A stretch of DNA of 64,000 nucleotides. It comes from Thermogemmatispora onikobensis (GTDB lineage Bacteria > Chloroflexota > Ktedonobacteria > Ktedonobacterales > Ktedonobacteraceae). Both the position numbers and the translations under genes were made by a program. Numbering within the stretch: position 1 is the first letter of the stretch; every line of letters begins with the position of its first letter. Shown piece after piece: positions 1 through 7,893 of the stretch. The stretch is taken from the NCBI RefSeq assembly GCF_001748285.1, contig NZ_BDGT01000012.1:45800-109799 (forward strand), written 5' to 3'. The notes under the pieces are model-generated. The model was not told where the DNA came from. It did no database searches and was given only the letters and a program-made list of their open reading frames with translations.

Positions 1-468
1 CAAGTCTCCCCAAACAGCGGCCTCCGACAGGCAAGATAGCTGTGCTGAGCGACTACCCTCGCGCTTTGCCCCCCACCAGGGTGGCAAAAGCGGCCAGGCC
101 AGATCGGCCCGCTCAGCAACCCGCCAGAAGCTCTGGCGTTCCCTCGAGCCGCAAAGATGCTCCCTGTAAGCGGCAGCCGAGCGGCGCGGGAACACGCATA
201 TGATAGCATGAGCTAAATTGGAACATGCAAATACTCTTTGAAACATAGCCAAAACTGGCTATTGTAGTGTTAAAGCAAGCGTGCGTAAGAATGATGGGAA
301 GACTATAGATGATAGGCCGACTATTTATGCAGAAGCCAGGGGGCAAGAAGAACCTGGATTATCAACGAACGGGGAGGGGGGAGCGTTTCAGGCGTGGGGG
401 GGTGGTTGAGAGCCTGGGGGAAGGAAGGCAGTGCGGGGGGTGTTCTCTGGCGCTCTCGACTGTGCAGA
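1..468. other. Non-coding stretch at window edge
   Basis: No convincing gene is seen. The only structure is a short imperfect hairpin at about 63-91 (GCTTTGCC pairing with GGCAAAAGC around a CCAC/GTGG inner stem), too far from the ModC-type gene stop at 469 to be assigned to it. The segment 200-310 is AT-rich relative to its surroundings. The small reading frames here lack ribosome binding sites and family resemblance. Confidence 0.4.
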
Positions 469-1638
469 TCACAGATAGGCGCGGGCCTCGGTGGCTTTGA
501 AGCTGGCGTAGATCTGGCGGCCCTCGTGCAGTGTCAGGCGCTGGAGCGACTCTTCCGTGATCTCAGCGGTCAGAGGGGGGAGAGCGGGATCGATCTTGAT
601 GCTCACACGCACGCGCCCATCGTGAGCCGGGCTATGGCTGGCGCTCAGTGGTAAGATCTGCACGATCTCGCCGGCGAAGACATTGCGGGCCGAGCCTTCG
701 GGTGGCGCGGGGTAGAGCGTGATGCTGCGGGGGTCGATGACCACGCAGGCCTCGTGCGCATTGCCAGGGTCCGCTATTGCGTCCTCGTCCAGGGAGGCGC
801 TCACCAGCAAGGGGCGGCTGCTGCCGCTGATGGCCAGAGTACAGAGGGCGCTGGCCTCGCGGGCCACCACTTGCCCGCGCCAGAAATTCAGTCCCACCAG
901 CTCAGCGATGTAGGCCGAGCGAGGACGCTCCAACAGCTCGCGTCGACTGCCCTGCTGGATCACCTGGCCGTTGTCAAGGACCACAATTTGATCGCCGAAG
1001 AGCAGCGCCTCCAGGTGGCTATGGGTCACAAAGATGGTTGTAATCCCAATCTCGCCCAGCAGGCGGCGCAGTTCCTGGCGCACCTCGCGCTGAGTCTGCA
1101 CATCGAGGGCGGCCAGCGGTTCGTCGAGCAAGAGCAAGCGGGGCTGCAGCACGAGGGCGCGAGCCAGCGCAACGCGCTGTTGCTGTCCACCCGAGAGTTG
1201 GGCTGGACGGCGCGCGGCCAGACCGCTGAGGCGCATCTGCTCGATGGCGGCCTCTGTGCGCCGACGCACTTCCTGTCCACGCAGGCCCTGGGCTCGCAGG
1301 CCGAAGGCGATGTTTTCGAAGACCGTCAGGTGCGGGAAGAGCAGGTAATCCTGGAAGACGTAGCCGATGGGCCGCTCCTGGGGAGGGACGAAGAGAGCAC
1401 GCTCGCTATCAAAGTAGCAGATGCCGTCAAGGGTCATCTGCCCGTAGGTAGGGCGCAACAGGCCGGCCAGCAGGCGCAGCACCGTCGATTTGCCTGCCCC
1501 ACTCTCGCCGAGTAAGACGGTGGTACGGCCAGCCTCCGCGTGCAGTGTGAGCTGGAGGTGAAAGTGGCTTCCCTGTTCTGATGACGAACGCCGGCCAGGC
1601 TGGCCTGCGAGATCAGCCTCAAACGTAGCGGTCAACAT
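469..1638 (-). CDS. modC: ABC transporter ATP-binding protein, ModC/molybdate type
   Basis: ATPase that would energise uptake of an oxyanion, most likely molybdate, at the inner face of the membrane. Visible motifs: Walker [10 protein letters not shown] (about residues 44-52), Q-loop FQDYLLFP, signature LSGGQQQR, Walker B LLLLDEP and H-loop FVTHSH. The C-terminal ~110 residues look like the MOP/TOBE domain of ModC, CysA and PotA proteins. The start is taken at the ATG at 1638 (389 aa); a longer frame begins with TTG at 1710 but adds residues that do not match the family. No modA or modB lies next to it within the window, so the substrate is inferred from the ATPase alone; sulfate, iron or polyamine transport are alternatives. 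Confidence 0.75.
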   Translation of the reverse strand: MLTATFEADLAGQPGRRSSSEQGSHFHLQLTLHAEAGRTTVLLGESGAGKSTVLRLLAGLLRPTYGQMTLDGICYFDSERALFVPPQERPIGYVFQDYLLFPHLTVFENIAFGLRAQGLRGQEVRRRTEAAIEQMRLSGLAARRPAQLSGGQQQRVALARALVLQPRLLLLDEPLAALDVQTQREVRQELRRLLGEIGITTIFVTHSHLEALLFGDQIVVLDNGQVIQQGSRRELLERPRSAYIAELVGLNFWRGQVVAREASALCTLAISGSSRPLLVSASLDEDAIADPGNAHEACVVIDPRSITLYPAPPEGSARNVFAGEIVQILPLSASHSPAHDGRVRVSIKIDPALPPLTAEITEESLQRLTLHEGRQIYASFKATEARAYL

Positions 1639-1994
1639 AGCTGTAGCTAGTATAGGCGAAGGTCTGCTCTTCTGCAAGCGTTCTGTCTCGTGGAGTTCGG
1701 CACGGCACAAAACATCGGTCCAGCTGGTTGCGAGCAGTGCCTCTTACAAGAAAGGCCCAGAAGATGAATATGATATGATGTACAATACTAACTTTCTCCT
1801 GGCTCAGAGAAGAAAATCGATAAGAATGGCCCTATTGTAATAAGAAGATGAGCCGATACTAAAAAGTAGAGAGGGGGAGCGTCCGAAGTGTCCGGTGAGC
1901 CGCTGCCACTTCTCTCCTCTCCTCAGCCTGTGCCTCCCGTGTCTCTCGACCAGCCCGAATCGATCCGATCCCCCAGGACGCTCCCCACACTCTC
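1639..1994. other. Intergenic region, upstream of modC-like gene
   Basis: AT-rich tract at 1755-1870 upstream of the minus-strand ABC ATPase. Probably holds its promoter (TATCAT and CATATT-like hexamers read on the minus strand around 1770-1780), but no good -35/-10 pair with standard spacing could be settled. No gene seen. Confidence 0.3.
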
Positions 1995-2030
1995 AGCGGG
2001 AAGGGGCCATACGACCCCCTTCCCGCTTTC
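1995..2030. terminator. Intrinsic terminator-like hairpin
   Basis: Arm AGCGGGAAGGGG (1995-2006) pairs with CCCCCTTCCCGCT (2015-2027) around an 8-nt loop. On the plus strand it is followed by TTTCTTCT. It lies 7-10 bp past the stop of the minus-strand XRE gene, so that gene is the likely user even though the T-rich tail is on the other strand. Confidence 0.6.
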
Positions 2031-2036
2031 TTCTGG

Positions 2037-2324
2037 TCAACAAGAATCGCCAGGCCAGTACTTGATGGGCTTGGGATAGCCCAGCTCTTCCGGCGTCACC
2101 TGGAGCACCTGGCAGACCAGCCAGAGATTGGGCACTACCCGAGGGCATTGCTCTCCCCGCTCCCAGCGGGCCACGGTGCTGATGTCTGGCGCCTTCCAGC
2201 CCTGGTTGCCTTCGTTGGCGAGCCTGTCCATTTGATCGATAAGCTCATCGCGTGTGAGGCCGCGCTCCTGGCGTTTCTGCTTCAACCTTTGTCCAAAGAG
2301 CTTGATTGCTGCGGTGTCTTCCAT
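2037..2324 (-). CDS. XRE-family HTH transcriptional regulator
   Basis: 95-aa DNA-binding protein built almost entirely of a helix-turn-helix of the Cro/CI/XRE type (FGQRLKQKRQERGLTRDEL... then ISTVARWERGEQCP, the recognition region). The start at ATG 2324 is chosen because a perfect AGGAGG sits just upstream; the open frame extends further 5' but through the regulatory region. No second domain, so a simple repressor is likely. The 190 bp upstream hold an SOS-box-like site and a large nested palindrome (separate entries), probably its own operators. Target genes unknown; the divergent neighbour is a Gmad2 lipoprotein gene about 630 bp away. Confidence 0.8.
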   Translation of the reverse strand: MEDTAAIKLFGQRLKQKRQERGLTRDELIDQMDRLANEGNQGWKAPDISTVARWERGEQCPRVVPNLWLVCQVLQVTPEELGYPKPIKYWPGDSC

Positions 2325-2420
2325 CTTTTCCTCCTGTATGGAGGTGATAATTGTGTAAATACATAAAGATAGTGAGTGGCTGTATTTAAGGAAAAGTGCA
2401 GCCCTGTGGCAAAATTGACC

Positions 2421-2434
2421 TGAACGTATGTTCG
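2421..2434. promoter_or_regulatory. SOS-box-like palindrome (Gram-positive LexA type)
   Basis: TGAACGTATGTTCG matches the Bacillus/Actinobacteria LexA consensus CGAACRNRYGTTCG at all but the first base. It lies about 97-110 bp upstream of the XRE gene start. LexA specificity in this lineage is not known to me, so binding is inference. Confidence 0.4.
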
Positions 2435-2459
2435 GACTCGATATCATATACTCCTCTCC

Positions 2460-2498
2460 GACAACAATGCTATTCACATTGTGAGTTGCATTGTTGTC
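2460..2498. promoter_or_regulatory. 39-bp nested palindrome upstream of XRE gene
   Basis: Perfect 11-bp arms GACAACAATGC (2460-2470) and GCATTGTTGTC (2488-2498) enclose a second perfect palindrome TCACA-T-TGTGA (2474-2484), separated by 3x3 unpaired bases. About 136-174 bp upstream of the XRE gene ATG. Likely a regulator operator (possibly autoregulatory) or a structured DNA/RNA element. Confidence 0.65.
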
Positions 2499-2951
2499 AC
2501 ATGAAAACGACAAGTAAAAGCTTGGATGGGAGAATCCTATAGCAGACGGAGGGTTTTTTACAGTGCGTTTTCAAGCGGCGGTTCGATGGTGAACAAAAGA
2601 GCGAGAAGCAATCTTTTTATTAGTGTGGTCACGGCTCTGCGCTTCTGGCTTCAGTGGCCTTCTGGGAGCGAGCTTCTCAACTTATTATGGAGCGCTATTT
2701 TGGCTGTAATTAGATGGAGGAAGCAAACGTTAGGAGAAAGGTACCGGAGAAGAGCGTCGAAGGAGGGAGCGAGCGAACGGGCGAGGGTGAGCAGCCAGCG
2801 GGGTGGCTGACCAGCAGAGGCAGGTTATAGTTTCGATGTTGCTGAGCTTCACATGGTTCATATGAGCTACCTCACAGCGGTTCTTGCCGAGCCATGTTAT
2901 GCTAATCCTGCAGTGGGGACGAGCGCAGTCCCTTACACGAGGAGAAAGCCC
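2499..2951. other. Intergenic region between XRE and lipoprotein genes
   Basis: No gene is supported; a 94-codon frame at 2526-2810 has no ribosome binding site or recognisable content. The region presumably carries the promoter of the plus-strand lipoprotein gene (TATGCT at 2897-2902 is a possible -10 without a good -35). Confidence 0.35.
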
Positions 2952-4196
2952 ATGCTGAACCGCTTTTGTCTGCCCACCAAGCGGCCCAGAGATCCGAAGC
3001 AATCATCCTGGTCTCATCGTCAACGAAGCACCACCTTAAGCGTCATGGTGCTCTTGCTCTGTCTCAGCTTGGCGGCCTGCGCCTCTCCTTTTGGGGGGGG
3101 AAGTCAGGCCACGCCGACTGCAGGAGCCGGGACGCCGGCAGCGGGGAGCGTCACCCCCACAGCCTCGCCGGTTGTGCTTCTTGGACCCCGGCCCTGTCCC
3201 ACGGCGGTCCAGTCGCTGGCCTACTGGAGTGGCATTGTCCACGCCGTTGCTGGCGTCACCAGCGTTGCGCGTGTCCAATGTGGCAACCTTATGGGCACAC
3301 CGGCCTTGCAGGCCCTGGTTACCGTAGCTCATCAGGGAGGGCATGCTGTAGACGTCCACGTCTACAGCAACATCACCAATCCCGACCCCCAGCAGATCTT
3401 TCAACTGCTCAACCTCTATGACGGTGATGCTGTCATCAGCGGCTACAACACCGTGCTCACTGCTGAGGTTGATCAGAACTCGGCTCTCAACCGGGGGCGC
3501 AGCTCTGCCAACTACCAGCGTGACCTCTTCCGGGAATTCAAGTGGTCGGACGCCCAACAAACCCTGGTCCAGATTGCCTTTCCGGGCTTCTTCCCCGATC
3601 TGACGCGCTATCAGGCCGAAGCGGATCAGGCTGCGGTCAACCAGGGGCATGATCCCTGGAAGCTCGATGCCGTCAAAGTGGCTCAGGCGCTGGCCGCCTC
3701 ATCGACCCTCTTCAACTGGGGAGCGGACGCCCCGGCTCGCCTCATCAGTGGCGGAGGCCAGCACGATCTCAACGCCGTCGTCGAGGTCAAGAGTCCCCAT
3801 CCTGGTGGGAGCACCATCCGCATCAGCATGAGCCGGCTGGAATCCAACACCAACGGGGGCATCTGGGAAGTGACCGAAGTCAGCAGCCCCACGCTCACTA
3901 TCAGCGCTCCTGCCGCCCTGGCCCGGCTGCACAGTCCCACGACCGTCACGGGGAGGGGCAACGCCTTTGAGGGCGTCATCGGCAGCCTGCGCCTGCTAGA
4001 CCATCTCTACAACCAGGTTGGCCAGGCCCAGGTGCGCGGTGCCAGCGGCAACGGCTCCACGACCTTCTCGACCAGCCTCACCTACACGACCGATTTCAGC
4101 GCCGGAGCCCAGGAGGGCCTGCTGATGCTCTTCACACCGAGCCAGGCCGACGGCTCGATTGCCACCGGTACTTTGCTCAAAGTGCTGCTCACCTGA
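2952..4196 (+). CDS. Lipoprotein with C-terminal Gmad2 domain
   Basis: 414-aa predicted lipoprotein. Hydrophobic stretch VMVLLLCLSL followed by lipobox LAAC (Cys about residue 43), then a Thr/Pro/Ala-rich tether. The last ~110 residues (starting near LTISAPAAL, with GRGNAFEG and a late FSTSLTY strand) fit Gmad2, the immunoglobulin-like domain found with spore-germination GerMN proteins. The middle ~230 residues match no family I recognise. Start at ATG 2952 is preceded by GAGGAGA; an upstream in-frame ATG at 2853 would bury the signal peptide. Likely anchored on the outer face of the membrane. Stands alone, single-gene unit. Relation to sporulation is inferred from the domain only. Confidence 0.75.
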   Translation: MLNRFCLPTKRPRDPKQSSWSHRQRSTTLSVMVLLLCLSLAACASPFGGGSQATPTAGAGTPAAGSVTPTASPVVLLGPRPCPTAVQSLAYWSGIVHAVAGVTSVARVQCGNLMGTPALQALVTVAHQGGHAVDVHVYSNITNPDPQQIFQLLNLYDGDAVISGYNTVLTAEVDQNSALNRGRSSANYQRDLFREFKWSDAQQTLVQIAFPGFFPDLTRYQAEADQAAVNQGHDPWKLDAVKVAQALAASSTLFNWGADAPARLISGGGQHDLNAVVEVKSPHPGGSTIRISMSRLESNTNGGIWEVTEVSSPTLTISAPAALARLHSPTTVTGRGNAFEGVIGSLRLLDHLYNQVGQAQVRGASGNGSTTFSTSLTYTTDFSAGAQEGLLMLFTPSQADGSIATGTLLKVLLT

Positions 4197-4413
4197 AGAA
4201 AGGACGCTCATCACTGGCCAGGAGAGAGGAGCCAGGACGCCTGGAGTCTGCTGCCAGCGCCTCCGGAGCCCCGCTCCTCTCCTGCCTGGTTTGGCCCCGC
4301 TCTGGTCCCTGAGTGCCTTCTGCTGCTTCCTTCCCACTTTCTGAGAGCCTCCCCCCTCTCGCCAGCTCTTTCTCCCCGGTGCAACAGATTCTGCTCTTAG
4401 GTGGAATAAAACT

Positions 4414-4426
4414 GGTCACCTTGACC
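4414..4426. promoter_or_regulatory. Palindrome GGTCACCTTGACC upstream of sulfurtransferase
   Basis: Perfect 5-bp arms GGTCA/TGACC with a 3-bp centre, 84 bp before the sulfurtransferase start; a TTGACC -35-like hexamer overlaps its right half. Candidate operator. The rest of 4197-4509 shows no gene. Confidence 0.35.
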
Positions 4427-4447
4427 GTTACTAATAAGAGAAGAGAC

Positions 4448-4472
4448 TTTGTTGAGTATGTCGCTCAACAAA
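4448..4472. promoter_or_regulatory. Perfect 9-bp inverted repeat upstream of sulfurtransferase
   Basis: TTTGTTGAG (4448-4456) and CTCAACAAA (4464-4472) with a 7-nt loop, ending 37 bp before the ATG. It would either be an operator or form a hairpin in the leader RNA just ahead of the ribosome binding site GGAGG. Confidence 0.5.
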
Positions 4473-4509
4473 ATCAAAAATATTTCAGGCAGCAACACGG
4501 AGGAGATTG

Positions 4510-5361
4510 ATGGCAGAAAACAAAGGCTATGCCCATCCTGAAGTCCTGGTAGATGCTGACTGGGTTGAGGCGCATCTCAACGATCCCAAAGTGCGTCTCA
4601 TTGAAGTGGATGTTGACACCAGCGCTTATGAGCAGGGTCATATTCCTGGGGCCATTGGCTTCAACTGGCAGAAGGAGCTACAGGACCAGGTTGTTCGTGC
4701 TCCTATCAGCAAGGAGCAGCTAGAGGAGTTGCTCAGCCGGTCGGGGGTCAGCAATGACACCACCGTTGTTCTTTACGGAGACAACAACAACTGGTTTGCC
4801 GCCTGGGCTTTCTGGCTGCTCAAATACTACGGCCATCAAGATGTGCGTCTGCTTGATGGAGGGCGAGCCAAGTGGGTAGCTGACAAGCGGCCCCTGACCA
4901 CCGAGGTGCCAAGCTACCCGCGTACTGAGTATCGTGCTGAGGAGCCGCACCGCGAAGTTCGAGCGTTCCGCGACGAAGTCCTGAGCAAGCTGGGGAACAG
5001 CCAGGTGGCCCTGGTTGACGTGCGTTCGCCGGGTGAATACAAAGGTGAGCTGCTGGCGCCCCCCAACCTGCCGCAAGAAGGGGCCCAGCGAGGTGGCCAC
5101 ATTCCTGGCGCCAAGAACGTCCCCTGGGCCAGTGCCGTGCGCGAGGACGGAACCTTCAAGTCTGCGGATGAACTGCGTGCCATCTACGAGGGTCAAGGGA
5201 TCACCGGCGACAAAGAAGTGATTGCCTACTGCCGCATTGGCGAGCGTAGCAGTCACACCTGGTTTGCCCTGCGCTATCTGCTGGGCTATCCCAACGTGCG
5301 CAACTACGATGGCTCCTGGACCGAGTGGGGGAGCCTGATCGGCGTGCCCATCGAAAAATAA
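4510..5361 (+). CDS. sseA: Thiosulfate/3-mercaptopyruvate sulfurtransferase (tandem rhodanese)
   Basis: 283-aa cytoplasmic enzyme with two rhodanese domains. It moves a sulfane sulfur from thiosulfate or mercaptopyruvate to cyanide or a thiol acceptor. The C-terminal domain carries the active-site loop CRIGERSSH with the catalytic Cys at about residue 241. The N-terminal domain has [10 protein letters not shown] at the matching loop and no Cys, as is usual for the inactive, structural half of this family. CRIGERS resembles the thiosulfate-type loop (CRxGxR) rather than the mercaptopyruvate type CGxGVT, so thiosulfate is the more likely donor. Start at ATG 4510 with GGAGG upstream. Monocistronic: palindromes before it, terminator after it. 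Confidence 0.88.
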   Translation: MAENKGYAHPEVLVDADWVEAHLNDPKVRLIEVDVDTSAYEQGHIPGAIGFNWQKELQDQVVRAPISKEQLEELLSRSGVSNDTTVVLYGDNNNWFAAWAFWLLKYYGHQDVRLLDGGRAKWVADKRPLTTEVPSYPRTEYRAEEPHREVRAFRDEVLSKLGNSQVALVDVRSPGEYKGELLAPPNLPQEGAQRGGHIPGAKNVPWASAVREDGTFKSADELRAIYEGQGITGDKEVIAYCRIGERSSHTWFALRYLLGYPNVRNYDGSWTEWGSLIGVPIEK

Positions 5362-5404
5362 AGCCAGACAAACTGCTAACACACGTCCCTCCTGTATCCA
5401 GAGC

Positions 5405-5465
5405 TGGGACCGCGGGGGCCGTCGCAGCGAGGCGGCGGCCAGGCCACGGTCCCACCTTTTTCTCC
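5405..5465 (+). terminator. Terminator after sulfurtransferase gene
   Basis: TGGGACCG (5405-5412) pairs with CGGTCCCA (5447-5454); an inner GGCCG/CGGCC stem extends it. Followed by CCTTTTTCTCCTTTTC. Starts 44 bp past the stop codon. Confidence 0.7.
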
Positions 5466-5618
5466 TTTTCCTCGCCTCTCGTCGCTTCCCTCTTTCCCTG
5501 ATCAAGAGAAAAAAGTCTTTCCATTCGCTTATTGTTGCTTCTGTCATCATAGCAATGGAGGGGAAGGGCGGTGGAGACAGGCCCAGCGTAGCCGGTCGGT
5601 GAGGACTGGTGCAAGTGT

Positions 5619-5647
5619 TTGACAGCCTGGACATGCTGTGCTACCAT
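5619..5647 (+). promoter_or_regulatory. Sigma-A type promoter of the nuo operon
   Basis: TTGACA (5619-5624), 17-bp spacer, TACCAT (5642-5647). Gives a leader of roughly 85 nt before nuoA, which contains two GGTACC hexamers 6 bp apart (about 5678-5695). Confidence 0.55.
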
Positions 5648-5740
5648 ACAAACTGAAGTAGTGTATAAATGACACCAGGTACCAGCGCCGGTACCCGTAT
5701 CAACGCGCAGAGTATTTACCGAAAATAAAGGATATCCACG

Positions 5741-6097
5741 ATGAGCGGTCCTCTCCCCATTTTTCTCATGGTGGCGCTGGCGCTCCTCTTTGGCCTGCTG
5801 GTCATGGCGGTGACAGCGATTCTGGGGCCGAAGAAGCCGACACCGGAGAAGCTGGCGCCCTATGAATGTGGCATCCAGGAGATTCAGGCGCCGAAGCGGC
5901 GCTTTCCTGTCAAATATCTCCTGACAGGGATGCTTTTTATTGCCTTTGATATTGAAATTGTCTCATTGTATCCCCTGGCCGTTCTCCTGAAGGATCAGCT
6001 GAAGACCCTGGGGCTGATCGAGCTGCTCATCTTCTTCGTGATCCTGATGATCGGCTACGTTTACGTCTGGCGAAAAGGGGCATTCACATGGGAGTAA
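5741..6097 (+). CDS. nuoA: NADH-quinone oxidoreductase subunit A
   Basis: 118-aa membrane subunit of complex I, at the junction between the peripheral arm and the membrane arm. Three hydrophobic segments ([57 protein letters not shown]) and the conserved YECGIQ and FDIE motifs of the quinone-site loop region are present. First gene of the 14-gene nuo operon; ends in a 10-bp overlap with nuoB, so translation is probably coupled. Confidence 0.95.
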   Translation: MSGPLPIFLMVALALLFGLLVMAVTAILGPKKPTPEKLAPYECGIQEIQAPKRRFPVKYLLTGMLFIAFDIEIVSLYPLAVLLKDQLKTLGLIELLIFFVILMIGYVYVWRKGAFTWE

Positions 6098-6690
6098 CCA
6101 ATCCCTGGGAACCGGTACAGACCTTTTCCAACACGCAGACGCCGCGTCGTCCGCGCCAGTTGCCGATGCGCACTGGCGAATTTGGCATCTTGACGACGCA
6201 GGTCAGCAAGCTTATCGAGTGGGGGCGAAGCTCATCGCTCTGGCCGGCGCTCTTTGGTCTGGCCTGTTGTGCTATTGAGATGATGGCCACCAGTGCCGAC
6301 CGTTTTGACATCGCGCGTTTCGGGGCTGAGGTCTATCGGGCCTCGCCGCGCCAGGCCGACCTGATGATTGTAGCGGGCCGCTGCTCGATCAAGATGGCCC
6401 CTGTGCTGCGCCAGATCTATGATCAGATGCCCGAGCCGAAGTGGGTTATTGCAATGGGGGCCTGTGCTTCCTGTGGCGGCGTCTTCAACAACTATGCGAT
6501 CGTCCAGGGTGTGGATAAGATCGTCCCGGTCGATGTCTACATCCCGGGCTGTCCGCCCACACCCGATATGCTCCTCTATGGTTTTAACGAGCTGCAGCGT
6601 AAGATTCGCGAAGGCATCCCGAATCCGCCCGACCCGCTCAAGGAGAGCGGCCTGAAACTGCCTGGCCCCAGCGAGGAGCGGCCAGGCTGA
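6088..6690 (+). CDS. nuoB: NADH-quinone oxidoreductase subunit B
   Basis: 200-aa peripheral subunit that holds cluster N2, the final iron-sulfur centre that reduces the quinone. The cluster ligands are visible: the vicinal pair in GLACCAIEM, then MGACASCGG and [10 protein letters not shown]. It sits between NuoD and the membrane arm. Start overlaps the end of nuoA. Length is normal for the family. Confidence 0.95.
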   Translation: MGVTNPWEPVQTFSNTQTPRRPRQLPMRTGEFGILTTQVSKLIEWGRSSSLWPALFGLACCAIEMMATSADRFDIARFGAEVYRASPRQADLMIVAGRCSIKMAPVLRQIYDQMPEPKWVIAMGACASCGGVFNNYAIVQGVDKIVPVDVYIPGCPPTPDMLLYGFNELQRKIREGIPNPPDPLKESGLKLPGPSEERPG

Positions 6691-6743
6691 GAGCGAGCAG
6701 ACCCCTCCTTCCTGGCTCGTTCTTCACTTGCTGCTCGCCCGTC

Positions 6744-6774
6744 GGGCTGGGGTTAGGTTGGGGTGGGTTGGGTG
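6744..6774 (+). other. G-quadruplex-like run in nuoB-nuoC spacer
   Basis: Five runs of three or more G (6744-6746, 6749-6752, 6760-6763, 6765-6767, 6770-6772) with loops of 1-7 nt, on the coding strand in the 195-bp spacer between nuoB and nuoC. Could fold in the mRNA; function unknown. Confidence 0.45.
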
Positions 6775-6885
6775 GCCACCGCGACGGAGGGCGGGCGAGA
6801 AGAGGGAGAGAGCAAGGCGTGCAGAGCGGGGGGACTGGGAGCATGGGAGCAGCGCGGGGAAAGCGAGGCGAAAGAAAGAACAATC

Positions 6886-7503
6886 ATGGATACATTTGCC
6901 GAGGCTGCCGTAGCAGCCCTACGCGAGCGTTTCCCCCAGGCGGTGGTGGAAACCGTCGAGCACCGTGGTGAGCTGACGGTTGTCCTGACCACCGAGCACC
7001 TGGTCGCTGTTTGTGACTATCTTAAGCGGCACCATCACTATACCTTTCTCTCAACGATCACCGCTGTCGACTGGCTGGAGCGCGTGCCCCGCTACGATGT
7101 GGTGTATCAGTTGCTCTCGCTGCCGCGGCGCAGCACGCTCGCGCTCAAGGTGCGCGTGGGTGGCAAGCGCGAGGAGCACCCGCAGGTGCCATCGGTGACC
7201 GGCGTCTGGCCGGCGGCTAACTGGTATGAGCGCGAGGTCTATGATCTGTTTGGCATCATTTTTACTCATCATCCCGACCTGCGCCGCATTCTGATGCCGA
7301 GCAACTGGACCACTCACCCGTTGCGCAAGGATTATCCGCTGACCGGCTTCGATCTGCCTGAGCCACACTGGGGCGGTCAGGTTCCCTATGACGTGGACCC
7401 CGGCGTTGGCCGCCAGACCCTCCGTACCCCCCAGGGCCGCGAGCTGAACGAGAGTCGCAGCGCCTTTACTACCAACCCAGAGCCGGGTACCCCGCGAGCG
7501 TGA
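6886..7503 (+). CDS. nuoC: NADH-quinone oxidoreductase subunit C
   Basis: 205-aa peripheral-arm subunit (30-kDa type), a scaffold between NuoB and NuoD. Signature EREVYDLFGI...HHPDLRRIL is present, followed by HPLRKDYPLTG. The start is taken at ATG 6886 (MDTFAEAAV...), because upstream in-frame codons are low-complexity; the ribosome binding site is a weak purine run (GAAAGAAAGAA). Separate from nuoD, unlike the fused NuoCD of E. coli. Confidence 0.93.
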   Translation: MDTFAEAAVAALRERFPQAVVETVEHRGELTVVLTTEHLVAVCDYLKRHHHYTFLSTITAVDWLERVPRYDVVYQLLSLPRRSTLALKVRVGGKREEHPQVPSVTGVWPAANWYEREVYDLFGIIFTHHPDLRRILMPSNWTTHPLRKDYPLTGFDLPEPHWGGQVPYDVDPGVGRQTLRTPQGRELNESRSAFTTNPEPGTPRA

Positions 7504-7893
7504 GCTGAGCACTTGACCAGCTGCCTTTGCCTGACCTGCTCAGACTCGCGCTCCCTCTGTCGGTCTGGTCTGTACACGCTGCTTACTCCTACTGGAGCAC
7601 AGACAAGATCAAGGCGCGAGTCTCTGCGCAGCGCCAGACCTACCACCTGAACGGACGCGGAGGCAACAGGTGCAGGAGGGAGGGAAGGAGGCAGCAGCCC
7701 TGGCCGACCAGGGCCGTAGAAGCGCCAGGAGCGGAGCAGCGGGGAGCAGCAGACCATACTCTGCCGCGTCTCTCTCGGAGAGGCTGAGCTGGCAGGCGCA
7801 AGGCGACCAGAGCAGGGCTGGGACCTGCTGGGGCTGGTTGATCCGCTCGCTTTGGAAGTGCAACGGCTGACATGCAGCGATGAGGGCTTGCTT
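7504..7893 (+). other. 390-bp nuoC-nuoD spacer
   Basis: No gene seen. Contains a small perfect hairpin GCCCTGG-CCGA-CCAGGGC (7697-7714) in a purine-rich stretch. Unusually long for the inside of a complex I operon; could be an RNA processing or stability element, or hold an internal promoter. Confidence 0.4.
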
